In this document: positions 49,069-57,775 of the stretch, one piece after another
Numbering within the stretch: the stretch's first letter is position 1
Layout: every line of letters begins with the position of its first letter
Assembly: GCF_010730195.1 (NCBI RefSeq)
Contig: NZ_AP022613.1
Coordinates: 3,658,001-3,722,000, forward strand
Length of the DNA: 64,000 nt
DNA from: Mycobacterium conspicuum
GTDB lineage: Bacteria > Actinomycetota > Actinomycetes > Mycobacteriales > Mycobacteriaceae
Direction: 5' to 3'
Position numbers and translations under genes: made by a program
Notes under the pieces: generated by a model
The model's input: only the letters and a program-made list of their open reading frames with translations
Databases searched by the model: none
What the model was told of the DNA's origin: nothing

Positions 49069-49127
49069 TTGACTCTGCGGTGAGGGCGGGGTCTTCTCGA
49101 ACTTTGTCACCATGGCCGCAGAGTCAA
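49069..49127. terminator. Long inverted repeat between convergent genes
   Basis: Perfect 12-base arms TTGACTCTGCGG (49069-49080) and CCGCAGAGTCAA (49116-49127), with GGTGA/TCACC extending the pairing loosely inside. It lies between the asnC stop and the convergent sulfatase gene, whose last codon it overlaps. It could terminate both transcripts, or be a member of a dispersed palindromic family. Confidence 0.55.
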
Positions 49128-50902
49128 CGCCGCCGCCGCAGGCCTGCCAGCCTTGACGGCACCGCGTTCGACGTCCGGCGAGATGCGTAGGGCCACGGAA
49201 CATTTCGATCGGGCACGCAATCGGCTCGAACTTGCTTCAGCTGCATGAGCAGGTGCCCACGCAGCTCGTCCAGATTCGGATCCGTCCAGCGATTGACGGC
49301 TTCGACAGGGTCCAGGCTCAGGTCGTAGAGCTCCCACTGATCGTCGACGGGCGACGTCCGGTAAGCGTCGCCGCCCAGCCCGTTGGCCGCCAGGTGACGC
49401 ACCCCCGGCTCGGTCCAGGTGCCCGGGTCGTCGAACGTGCGGACCAGCTTCCACAGGTGACCGTCGACGCGCACCACCAGACCTTCGAAGTTCGAGCCTA
49501 CATGCGCGGGTATCCGGATACGCAGCGGCGCAGGCGGATTCACCGTCCGTTTGAGGCGGCGCGCCAGACCCGAAGCGCCGCTATCGCCTTCGAGCATGTT
49601 GTCGCGAGTCATGATGTAGACGGCCCGCGCCTCGTCGGCATCAGCGCCGTCCACCACCGGCATGAGGTTGCGGCCGGGCAGGTCGTGCACCTCGGAGAAC
49701 GACTCCCCCAACGTCGCCGCGACCGCGTCGACGTCGACGCCCGCGGCCCCCAGCAGCGTCGGGACCACGTCGACGTGCGACGTCGGCGCGGTCACCACGC
49801 GGGGCGTCGTGGCCTGCGCGCCGATGCGCGCGATCACGAACGGCACCCGGGTGGCTTCGTCGTACAGGTTGAACCACTTCTGGTGCAGCCCACCGTGGGC
49901 GCCGAGCAGATCGCCGTGATCGGCCGTGCGCACCAGCACCGCGTTCGTGGACCCTCCGTCGGTGACCGCCCGCCGCACCCGGTCGATCGGACCATCGACC
50001 TCGGCGTGCAGCCGGTAGTACAGGTCGCGGTAACGCTGGGCGTAGCGGTCATAGGTCAGGTTGATCGCGGGCGCGGGGCCGTAACCCGAGTAGTAGGCCT
50101 CGCGGAAGGCGATCTGCGCCGCCGGCTTGGTCGACAGATCCTCGTCGGCGGTGGGTGCGGCGGGCACCGGCGGTGGGTCCAGCGGTGACGGCCGCACCGG
50201 ACCGCGCAGCGCCCAGGTCGGAAACAGCACGATGTCATGGGGATTCACGAAGCTGGCTACGAGCAGGAACGGACGCATCGCGGCGGGGTCGCCGGTGCCG
50301 CGCCGAGCGTAGCGGTCCTTCAGCCAGGCGACCACGCGCTCGGCGATCAGCGGATCGCGCCGAATTCCGGCGTTGGCCAGCAGCGCCCCGTGCGGTTCCG
50401 GGCCGACCCATCCCGAAAAACCGAACGGCCCCAACGGATCCGCCTCTAGGTAGCGCCGCACCGCGGCGGGATCGACCACGCCGTCGTCGTCGTTGGTCGC
50501 CAGCGGACGGCCGGAAGCCGGGTCGATCAGATCCGCGTGCGAGATGTGCCATTTGCCGTCGTAGTGGGTGTCGTATCCCGCCGCCCGGAACCAGTTGCCC
50601 AGTGTCGGCACCTCACCCGGGCGCAGCCAGCGCATCCGGGAGTCGTCGGCCGTCTTGCCGATGCCGTCGGTCTGGGTGACCCCGTGCAAGTCCGGGTAGT
50701 GTCCGGTGAAGATGGTCGGGCGGCTGGGCACGCAGGCCAACGAGCCGGTGTAGTGCCGATCGAAACGGACGCCGTGATCGTCGAACCACTTGCGGCCGGC
50801 CAACATTCGGTCGCGCCAAGCCAACAGGGCAGGCGTCTCATAGGGCGGCACCGCGCGTTCCTCGTCGGTCATGATCACGATGACGTCGGGTCGATCAGAC
50901 AC
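49124..50902 (-). CDS. Sulfatase (type I, formylglycine-dependent)
   Basis: 592 residues. The signature CVPSRPTIFTGHY has the CxPSR motif; Cys57 would become formylglycine through a separate generating enzyme. Metal ligands include Asp13 in IMTDEER and TADHGDLLGAHG. No signal peptide, so cytoplasmic. It hydrolyses sulfate esters (or phosphonate esters) of unknown identity. It overlaps the SRPBCC gene by 8 bases and is the last gene of the ECF transporter operon. Confidence 0.9.
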   Translation of the reverse strand: MSDRPDVIVIMTDEERAVPPYETPALLAWRDRMLAGRKWFDDHGVRFDRHYTGSLACVPSRPTIFTGHYPDLHGVTQTDGIGKTADDSRMRWLRPGEVPTLGNWFRAAGYDTHYDGKWHISHADLIDPASGRPLATNDDDGVVDPAAVRRYLEADPLGPFGFSGWVGPEPHGALLANAGIRRDPLIAERVVAWLKDRYARRGTGDPAAMRPFLLVASFVNPHDIVLFPTWALRGPVRPSPLDPPPVPAAPTADEDLSTKPAAQIAFREAYYSGYGPAPAINLTYDRYAQRYRDLYYRLHAEVDGPIDRVRRAVTDGGSTNAVLVRTADHGDLLGAHGGLHQKWFNLYDEATRVPFVIARIGAQATTPRVVTAPTSHVDVVPTLLGAAGVDVDAVAATLGESFSEVHDLPGRNLMPVVDGADADEARAVYIMTRDNMLEGDSGASGLARRLKRTVNPPAPLRIRIPAHVGSNFEGLVVRVDGHLWKLVRTFDDPGTWTEPGVRHLAANGLGGDAYRTSPVDDQWELYDLSLDPVEAVNRWTDPNLDELRGHLLMQLKQVRADCVPDRNVPWPYASRRTSNAVPSRLAGLRRRR

Positions 50903-51338
50903 GCGTATTCTCCAATCGGTCCGCCAGCCCGGTCAGCATCGAATCGGACTGTCGTGCGAGAAGTAGGCATACGGCTCGTTCGGCCAGCGTGAATCGAGAC
51001 CCGATGTCGACCGTGCTGGTCAGCGTCACCGCGGTGGAGCCCGCGCCGGCGGCAAGCGTCCACCGGTTTGTCACCCGGCGCAGGAAGCGGGGCAACCCTT
51101 CGATGTCGTATGCCAGCGAGCGCGGCGGGTCGAACTCGGTAATGCGCTCCACGAGGGCATCGCGTCTGATTTGGACGCGCCGGGCGGTGCCGATCGGCCC
51201 GCCGCCGGGACCGGAAAACAGGATGCACGAGTGGTCGGCGTTGGGCGCCCACGCGCTGATCGAGCCGAAATCGGCGAGCACATCCCAGATTTCTTGCGCG
51301 CGAGCCGCGATGGTCCGGCTCCGGTGAATGTCGGCCAC
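50895..51338 (-). CDS. SRPBCC (START-like) lipid/ligand-binding protein
   Basis: 147 residues from the GTG at 51338, 5 bases after the ecfT stop. Polyketide cyclase/START-like fold: IAARAQEIWDVLADFGSISA, ERITEFDPPRSLAYDIEGLP and a long C-terminal helix (LAERAVCLLLARQSDSMLTG). Members bind hydrophobic ligands. It overlaps the sulfatase and is coupled to the transporter. Confidence 0.85.
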   Translation of the reverse strand: MADIHRSRTIAARAQEIWDVLADFGSISAWAPNADHSCILFSGPGGGPIGTARRVQIRRDALVERITEFDPPRSLAYDIEGLPRFLRRVTNRWTLAAGAGSTAVTLTSTVDIGSRFTLAERAVCLLLARQSDSMLTGLADRLENTRV

Positions 51339-51343
51339 GCGCC

Positions 51344-52201
51344 CTACATCAACGACAAGCCGTGAAACATGGTCTCGATTGCGATGGCCGCGCCGCTGGC
51401 CGCGAGGGTGACCCCCAGCGCCACCCAGTCCGCCATTTTCGGTCGCGCCGGATTGGCGGACAGTTGACCGGTGCCGCCGCGGGCGGTGATGGCGTCGCCC
51501 ATTTCGTCGGCGCGCCGCAGCGTCACGGTCAGCGCGGCGGCGAGCAGGTCGATCAGCTCCAGGGCGTGCCGGCGGCGACGGGCCTTGCGGCTGCGTGGGA
51601 TGCGTTTGGGCCGCAGCCGCCGCGCCGCGTAGAGGACCTGGAACTCGTCGATCAACATCGGGAAGGCACGCAGCGCGAGCGCCAGCGCCACCGCCCATTC
51701 GTCGACGGGGATCCGCAGGAGCCGCAGCGGGCGGCCCAAAGTTGCCAGCGCAGGCCCGATTTCGGCGACGTTGGTGGTCCAGGACACCATGGCGCCCAAC
51801 CCGAGGAGCACGATCGTCAGCGCGGTGATCCGCAGAAAGTGCAGCGTTCCGCCCAGCGCGATGTGCAGGCCGAAGATCGACAGCACCGGGCTGCCACCGG
51901 CCAGCGCCGCGGTGCCGCCGCCGAGGGCGAGGACGAACCAGAGCCACCGCGGCATCGACGGCAGCGCCCCGCGCGGGATGCGCGCGATGCGGGCCGCCGC
52001 CAGCACCAGCGCCGCCACCAGGCCGATGGTCACCCAACCCGGATAGAACGTCAGCAGCACCGAAACACCAAAGACGACTAGCAGTTTGGTGCCGGCCCAC
52101 AAATCGTGGATGGTCGAGGTTCCGGGTACCGGGATCAGCAGCACCACCGGGCGCGCGGTCCGTCGGGCCCGACGTTGATCGGTGAACGAGGTGTTGCTCA
52201 C
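51344..52201 (-). CDS. EcfT-type transmembrane coupling subunit (CbiQ family)
   Basis: 285 residues from the GTG at 52201, in the overlap GTGA with the ATPase stop; I recall 282 for Rv2325c. Membrane segments from TKLLVVFGVSVLLTFYPGWV; the coupling-helix motifs AARRLRPKR and TLRRADEMGDAITARG carry the typical Ala-Arg-Gly signature. It links the ATPases to a vitamin-binding S unit. Confidence 0.9.
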   Translation of the reverse strand: MSNTSFTDQRRARRTARPVVLLIPVPGTSTIHDLWAGTKLLVVFGVSVLLTFYPGWVTIGLVAALVLAAARIARIPRGALPSMPRWLWFVLALGGGTAALAGGSPVLSIFGLHIALGGTLHFLRITALTIVLLGLGAMVSWTTNVAEIGPALATLGRPLRLLRIPVDEWAVALALALRAFPMLIDEFQVLYAARRLRPKRIPRSRKARRRRHALELIDLLAAALTVTLRRADEMGDAITARGGTGQLSANPARPKMADWVALGVTLAASGAAIAIETMFHGLSLM

Positions 52202-54288
52202 GGCACCCCCTCCACCGCGGGTGAAACGGATTCCAGCACGCCGTCGCGCAGCTGCAGGGTTCGCGGGCAGAGGTCCTCCAGCCCGGCGAAGTCGTGCGAA
52301 ATCACCACCACGGTCAGGCCGCGTTCGCGGCGCAGGTCCTCGAGCAGCCGCAGCAGGCCGCGCTGGCTGGCGGCGTCCAACCCGGCCAGCGGTTCGTCGA
52401 GGATCAGCGCGCGGGGCGAACACGCGAGCAGCCCGGCCAGCACCACCCGGCGCATCTGGCCGCCGCTGAGTTGGTCGATGCGCCGCTTGGCCAGCGCGGG
52501 ATCGAGCCCGACGACGGCCAGCGCCGCCGCCACCCGGTCTTCGTCGCGAGGCGAAAAGCCCGCCGCGGAAGCAACTTCCGAATCGACCCGGCTGCGCATC
52601 AATTGCAGCCGGGCGGCCTGGAACGACAACGCCACCGCGCCGACCCGCTCGTAGGTGGGCCGGCCATCGACCAGGCAGTCGCCGCGGGTGGGCACCGTCA
52701 GCCCCGCCATGATCCACGCCAGCGTCGACTTGCCCGAGCCGTTACCGCCGTGGATCAGTACCCCGTCGCCCTGCTCCACCACGACGCTGACGTCGCGCAG
52801 CGCGGTCTTGGCCCACGGGGTTCCGCGGCCGTATTCGTGCCCGACGCCGATGAGTTCAAGCGCCGGCGCCTGCCCGCGGCGCCCCGTGAACACGGTCGGC
52901 GCGGGCGGCTGTACGGCCTCGACCATGTCGGTGTTGTCGGGCGAGTCGCTGAGGTTGATGGTGCGGTCGGCGGACGCGGCCTCGTTGTTGTAGTGCGTGA
53001 TGTGCACCAGCGCGGTCCGGTGCCGCTTCGTCAGCCCGGACAGCACGCCCAGCAGGGCGCCGCGGCCCTGCTGGTCGACCATGGTGGTGACCTCGTCGGC
53101 GATGAGCAGCGCCGGCTCGCGGGCCAGCGCGGCGGCCAGCGCCAGGCGCTGCAGCTCGCCGCCGGACAGGCTTCCGGTGTCGCGTTCGGCGAGATCCTCG
53201 AGGCCGACCTCGCCCAGCAGCCGCCCCACGTCGACGTTGGTGCCCGGCGGCAACCCCCACACCACGTCGTCGGCGACCCGGGTGCCCAGCACCTGGCTTT
53301 CGGGGTGTTGCAGCACGACCGCGGTGCCGCCCGGTTTGCCCAGGCCCACCGCGCCGGGGCGTGCCACGGTGCCCGACGTGGGTTCCCGGCCGGCCAGGAT
53401 CAGCATCAGCGTCGTCTTGCCGGAGCCGTTGGACCCGGTGACCGCGACGTGCTCGCCGACGTGCAGGTCCAGGCTCACCTCGCGCAGGGCGTCTTGGTCG
53501 GCGCGCGGGTATCGGAAGCGCACCTTGTCCAGCCGCACCGGAACGGGTCCGACCGGGGCGCCGTGCAGGCTGGGGTCAGGTGCGTCCAGCTTGTGCACGT
53601 CGGGGATGCCGCGCATCCGCTCCAGCACCCGCGACAACGCCCACCAACCGATCAACGACACGACCAGAACCTGCACGACGGACGACGCCAGCACGACCGA
53701 CGGCCAGTACTGCAGCCCCATCGCGAAGTAGCGCTTCAGCAGGGCGGCGGCCCCCTGCAGGTGCATCCAGGTCAGGGCCGACGCGATCCCGTCCACGTTC
53801 GCGGTGACCGCCTTGAAAATCAGGTACCGCAGCCGGGTGAGCACGGCCAACGCGACGACATTGCCGACGCCGGAAAGGACGCCGGCGACCAGCGCCGTGA
53901 CGATCACCGTCGGCATGCCGCGCCGGGTGCGTTTGACGACTCCGGTGAGCCCGCCGATGTAGGCGCTGTTGCCGACCGCCATCAGGCCGCCGAGGCCGGC
54001 GATCAGAAAGGCAATCATCCCGGCAGCAACGGTCGCGGCGATCAGCACGCGCAGGCGATACCGGAAGGCCAGCAATCCCATCGGCACGGTGCCCAGCAGC
54101 GCCAGACCCGCCGCGAACGGGACGACGACGGAAATGATCGCGGTCGCCGCGCACAGCGCCGCCAGCACCGCGGCCTGTGCCAACTCGACCGGTTGCAGCG
54201 GCCCACTCCGACGATGCGCTCGAAGAGCGGAGGGGACGGCCACCTCATCGATTCTGCCAGGCCGCGGCACTAAGTCGCTGCAGCACAC
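52198..54288 (-). CDS. ECF transporter ATPase with N-terminal membrane S-like domain
   Basis: 696 residues from the GTG at 54288 (I recall 697 for Rv2326c); a GTG further in at 54237 is possible. N-terminal membrane domain about 35-225 of the DUF2232/S-component kind, then two ATPase halves: GSNGSGKTTLML, LSGGELQRLALA, LLIADEVTT; and GGNGSGKSTLAW, LSGGQMRRVVLA, ALILDEPLAGLD. The first Walker B reads ADE. Imports a vitamin or metal; substrate unknown. First gene of an operon with ecfT, the SRPBCC gene and a sulfatase gene. Confidence 0.9.
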   Translation of the reverse strand: MCCSDLVPRPGRIDEVAVPSALRAHRRSGPLQPVELAQAAVLAALCAATAIISVVVPFAAGLALLGTVPMGLLAFRYRLRVLIAATVAAGMIAFLIAGLGGLMAVGNSAYIGGLTGVVKRTRRGMPTVIVTALVAGVLSGVGNVVALAVLTRLRYLIFKAVTANVDGIASALTWMHLQGAAALLKRYFAMGLQYWPSVVLASSVVQVLVVSLIGWWALSRVLERMRGIPDVHKLDAPDPSLHGAPVGPVPVRLDKVRFRYPRADQDALREVSLDLHVGEHVAVTGSNGSGKTTLMLILAGREPTSGTVARPGAVGLGKPGGTAVVLQHPESQVLGTRVADDVVWGLPPGTNVDVGRLLGEVGLEDLAERDTGSLSGGELQRLALAAALAREPALLIADEVTTMVDQQGRGALLGVLSGLTKRHRTALVHITHYNNEAASADRTINLSDSPDNTDMVEAVQPPAPTVFTGRRGQAPALELIGVGHEYGRGTPWAKTALRDVSVVVEQGDGVLIHGGNGSGKSTLAWIMAGLTVPTRGDCLVDGRPTYERVGAVALSFQAARLQLMRSRVDSEVASAAGFSPRDEDRVAAALAVVGLDPALAKRRIDQLSGGQMRRVVLAGLLACSPRALILDEPLAGLDAASQRGLLRLLEDLRRERGLTVVVISHDFAGLEDLCPRTLQLRDGVLESVSPAVEGVP

Positions 54289-54333
54289 CGTGTGACATCG
54301 GTTTTCTAACTAAAGGTGTATTGGCCTCGCTTA

Positions 54334-54345
54334 GCAAAGCTATGC
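54334..54345 (+). promoter_or_regulatory. Candidate MarR operator
   Basis: GCAAAGCTATGC is a 12-base dyad with one mismatched pair, 12 bases before the marR start and 46 bases before the divergent ECF gene start. Size and place suit MarR autoregulation and control of the ECF operon. Weak on its own. Confidence 0.35.
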
Positions 54346-54357
54346 AACGATGGATGG

Positions 54358-54870
54358 ATGAATCCGTCGGCCACCGCCCAGCCCGCCAGCAAGAAGGCCG
54401 GCGTCGGCGACACCGCGCCCGTCGAGCCCGGCCAGGGCTTGGGAGCGGATCTGCTCGCGGTGGTCGCGCGGCTCAACCGGCTCGCCACCCAGCGCATTCA
54501 GATGCCGTTGCCGTCGGCGCAGGCTCGGCTGTTGGCCACCATCGAAGCCCAGGGCGATGCGCGAATCGGTGATTTGGCCGCCGTCGATCACTGTTCGCAA
54601 CCGACCATGACCACACAGGTGCGGCGGCTCGAGGAGGCCGGCCTGGTTACCCGGACCGTCGACCCAGCCGATGCCCGGGCCGTCCGAATCCGGATCACGC
54701 CCGCCGGGATGCGCACCTTGAACGCCGTGCGCATCGACCGCGCCGCGGCGATCGAGCCGCAACTCGCGCGGCTCGATGCGGCGGATCGCCAAGTCTTGGG
54801 GGATGCGGTGGAGGTGTTGCGCCGACTCCTCGACAATGCCTCGGCCGCGTTTGGCCGTAATACGCCCTGA
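54358..54870 (+). CDS. MarR-family transcriptional regulator
   Basis: 170 residues from the ATG at 54358; the ATG at 54316 is in the promoter region. Winged helix: GDARIGDLAAVDHCSQPTMT then TQVRRLEEAGLVTRTVDP and DARAVRIRITPAG. Long dimer helices lie at both ends. It resembles Rv2327. Divergent from the ECF operon, which it may control. Confidence 0.9.
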   Translation: MNPSATAQPASKKAGVGDTAPVEPGQGLGADLLAVVARLNRLATQRIQMPLPSAQARLLATIEAQGDARIGDLAAVDHCSQPTMTTQVRRLEEAGLVTRTVDPADARAVRIRITPAGMRTLNAVRIDRAAAIEPQLARLDAADRQVLGDAVEVLRRLLDNASAAFGRNTP

Positions 54871-54922
54871 TCAGCGCACACCCCTGGTGCAGTGAACAGA
54901 TGCAGCGGGTAGACACGTAGTC

Positions 54923-57133
54923 ATGCGGACCGAGGAGATGTCGGGCGCCGTCCCCGCCTCGCCGCTGACCGTGTGGGTCGGGCCGACGCGGTATGACTTC
55001 CGGCCCGGCAACCGCGACATCATCGTGGGGTTCGGCAGCCAGTGCGACATCCCGCTGGATTCCCCGGGCGCCCCGGCATCCTTGGCCCGCCCGGTTCTGG
55101 CGCTGCGGTTCACCGGCACTCATTGGGTGGCGATCGACCAGAGCCCCGACGGCATCTTCGTTGACGGCGCCCGCGTGTCGATGATCGACATCCGTGACGG
55201 CCAGGCAATCACGGTCGGCGATCCGCGGCGGGGTCCGCGGTTGATCCTCGGCGTGGGTCCCGCCGTCGCGCCGCCTGCGCCGGACAAACACGCCCCGACC
55301 CAGCGGACCACTCAGCGGATGCGGCTGCCGACGCAGCCTTTACCGCCCCCACCTCCCCCGGCACCGCCGACGACGCCGATCCCCGCACCCGCGCGGGAAC
55401 GGCCCGAAAGCTCACGCTTGATCGAGCAGATGAGCACCACGAAGCTGCCCGCGGTTCATCCACCGCCCGCGGAAGCGAACACGACGAGCCGGTTGCCGTT
55501 GAAGCCGGGCGCGCGCACCGCCGGGGTGACCGCGTATGCGCTCGGGCTGACCGCCGACGGACAACAGCTGCTCACCGACGTGTCGTTCATCGCGCGCCCG
55601 GGCACGTTGACCGCGGTCATCGGGCCGTCGCCGGTGCGCAATTCCGAGTTGCTCGGCCTGCTCGCCGGGACCCGCCGGCCCGTCTCCGGCACCGTCACCG
55701 TCGACGAGCACGATGTGCACGCCGAACCCGAGCTGATGCGCACCCGCATCGGGATCGTGTCGCACGACGACCGTGCCCACCCGAACCTCACGGTGGAACG
55801 CGCGTTGGGATACGCGGCCCGGCTGCGGCTGCCGCCGGACACGCCCGCCGAGCACCGCAACCGGGTGGTCGACCAGGTTCTCGACGAGCTCGGGCTGACG
55901 GAGCTGCGCGGAACCCGGATCGGCAAGTTGGCGCCCGAGATGCGCCGGTTGGCGTCGATGGCGGTCGAATTGATCACCAGGCCAACGCTGCTCGTGGTCG
56001 AGGACCCCAGCGCCGGACTGGATGCGACGCAGGAGCAGCAGGTGCTGGCGATGCTGCGCCGCCAGGCCGACCTCGGGTGCGTCGTCGTGGTCGCTCTGAC
56101 GTCGCAGCCCTCGCTGACGCAGCTGGCCATGTGTGACCAGGTGCTGCTGCTCACCCCGGTGGGCAAGCTGGCCTTCGCGGGCCCACCCGCACAGATCGAG
56201 TCCGCGGCGGGCGCCGGCGACTGGCCGCAGATCATCGCGCGGGTGAGCGCCGGACCGCCGGCGGACCCCCCCAAGGTGGCGGAACCCGCGCCGCCGCCGG
56301 CGGGGCTCTCCATGCAGCAGCAGATCCGGGTGGTGGCCGCTCGCCAGCTCCGCCTGCTGTGGGCCAACCCCGGCTACTTCCTCTTCCTGGTGCTGCTGCC
56401 GTTCGCGCTGGCCGGGCTGACGCTGCTGATTCCCGGCCATTCCGGCCTGGACCGGGCCGCCGCGAACAGCGCCAGCCCGCATGAAGCCGTCGAGATCCTG
56501 GCGGCGCTCAACATCGCCGCTGTGCTGCTGGGCACCTCGCTGACCATTGGCGACCTGGTCGGACAGCGTCGCATCTTCCTTCGCGAGCAGGCGGTCGGGC
56601 TGACGACGTGGGCGTACGTATCCGCCAAACTCGTCGTGTTCGGTGCGGTCGCCGCCGTCCAGGCGGGGATCCTGACCGCGATGGTGATCGGCGTCAAGGG
56701 CGGACCCGCACACCGTGCGGTCCTGCTGCACAACCCCGACGTCGAGCTCTACCTGGCGGTCGCCGCGACGGCCGTCGTTTCGGCGATCGTCGGGCTGGCG
56801 CTGTCGTCGTTGGGCAACTCGCTGCGCGAGGTGCTGCCCCTGGTCGTGCCGGTTGTCCTGGCATCGCTGCTGTTCGACGGCGGGCTGGTGCCTCTGGTGG
56901 GCACGTGGGGCTTCGACCAGATTTCCTGGTTCGTCCCGGCGCAGTGGGGTTTCGCGGCCTCGGGGTCCACCGTCGATCTGCACCGCGTCGACACGCTGGC
57001 CACCAACGCGCTGGTGTGGACGCACTATTCGGGCTGGTGGGTGTTCGACATGGTGATGCTGTGCGCGTTTGGCGCGCTGGCGGCCGGTTTCGTCCTGTTC
57101 CGCCTGCGGTCACGGGCTACATATAACGCCTGA
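54923..57133 (+). CDS. FHA-ABC membrane protein with degraded ATPase motifs (Rv1747-like)
   Basis: 736 residues. FHA-like domain about 15-110; proline-rich linker about 112-160; ABC ATPase-like domain about 200-430; ABC-2 membrane domain about 465-733 with six segments. All main ATPase motifs are altered: the Walker A position reads GPSPVRNSE (234-242, no GKS/T), the signature place reads GKLAPEMRRLA, and Walker B reads VVEDPSAGLD. The FHA domain lacks the usual GR and S..H phosphothreonine contacts (GFGSQCDIPLD, SLARPVLAL). It is probably a catalytically dead paralog of Rv1747, perhaps acting as a partner or scaffold. The frame is whole, so it is not a simple pseudogene. Confidence 0.85.
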   Translation: MRTEEMSGAVPASPLTVWVGPTRYDFRPGNRDIIVGFGSQCDIPLDSPGAPASLARPVLALRFTGTHWVAIDQSPDGIFVDGARVSMIDIRDGQAITVGDPRRGPRLILGVGPAVAPPAPDKHAPTQRTTQRMRLPTQPLPPPPPPAPPTTPIPAPARERPESSRLIEQMSTTKLPAVHPPPAEANTTSRLPLKPGARTAGVTAYALGLTADGQQLLTDVSFIARPGTLTAVIGPSPVRNSELLGLLAGTRRPVSGTVTVDEHDVHAEPELMRTRIGIVSHDDRAHPNLTVERALGYAARLRLPPDTPAEHRNRVVDQVLDELGLTELRGTRIGKLAPEMRRLASMAVELITRPTLLVVEDPSAGLDATQEQQVLAMLRRQADLGCVVVVALTSQPSLTQLAMCDQVLLLTPVGKLAFAGPPAQIESAAGAGDWPQIIARVSAGPPADPPKVAEPAPPPAGLSMQQQIRVVAARQLRLLWANPGYFLFLVLLPFALAGLTLLIPGHSGLDRAAANSASPHEAVEILAALNIAAVLLGTSLTIGDLVGQRRIFLREQAVGLTTWAYVSAKLVVFGAVAAVQAGILTAMVIGVKGGPAHRAVLLHNPDVELYLAVAATAVVSAIVGLALSSLGNSLREVLPLVVPVVLASLLFDGGLVPLVGTWGFDQISWFVPAQWGFAASGSTVDLHRVDTLATNALVWTHYSGWWVFDMVMLCAFGALAAGFVLFRLRSRATYNA

Positions 57134-57683
57134 CGCGGCCGCAGTACTCGGCGTATTCCTGGCCGTAACGCTGCCGCATGAACGCCTCCTCGCGTAACAC
57201 CTGCCGATGAAACAGGACGGCCGCGAACGCCAGCGCGACGACGGTGGTCCAGCTGGGGAACGCCAGGAACTGGCCGTACAGGAACAGGAAGAAGCCGACA
57301 TAGATCGGGTTGCGGCTCACCGCGAAGATGCCCGTCGTCACCAGCCGACCCGGCTGATCGGTGTCAATGCCGACCCGGAAGCTGCTGCCGAACGACGCCA
57401 GGCTCACCGCCAGAATCAGGACCCCGCCCACACAAAGCCCCACGCCGACCCAAGCCGCGGCGGTGGACCGGAAAAACCTGTCGGTGATGGCCAGGGGCCA
57501 GCCGAACGCGCTGGCGAACAACGAATAGAAGTAGAACAGCGCCACCGGCGGTAGCAGGAAGTCGGTTTTGTCGATCTTCCCGAAATGCATTGCGCGAGTG
57601 CCGGTTCGGCGCAGCAGCAGAACTCTGCCGACGACCGTGCCCATCAGCAGCACGATCATCAAGGCAGCGACTTTCTGCGGCAT
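57117..57683 (-). CDS. Isoprenylcysteine carboxyl methyltransferase/PEMT-like membrane protein
   Basis: 188 residues with four or five membrane segments. The C-terminal family block is RLVTTGIFAVSRNPIYVGFF, followed by the LREEAFMRQRYGQEYAEYC end, which bind SAM. Bacterial members methylate lipids or other isoprenoid-like substrates; the actual substrate is not known. Convergent with the FHA-ABC gene (17-base overlap). Confidence 0.87.
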   Translation of the reverse strand: MPQKVAALMIVLLMGTVVGRVLLLRRTGTRAMHFGKIDKTDFLLPPVALFYFYSLFASAFGWPLAITDRFFRSTAAAWVGVGLCVGGVLILAVSLASFGSSFRVGIDTDQPGRLVTTGIFAVSRNPIYVGFFLFLYGQFLAFPSWTTVVALAFAAVLFHRQVLREEAFMRQRYGQEYAEYCGRVRRYM

Positions 57684-57775
57684 CGTCCTCTAGTGTGCGC
57701 GCGCCCGGTCCGAAACGGGAGGGCAGGCCGACGCGCTGGGTCTTTCCCGCCCCACGAGCGGCGCGTTACGGTCGG

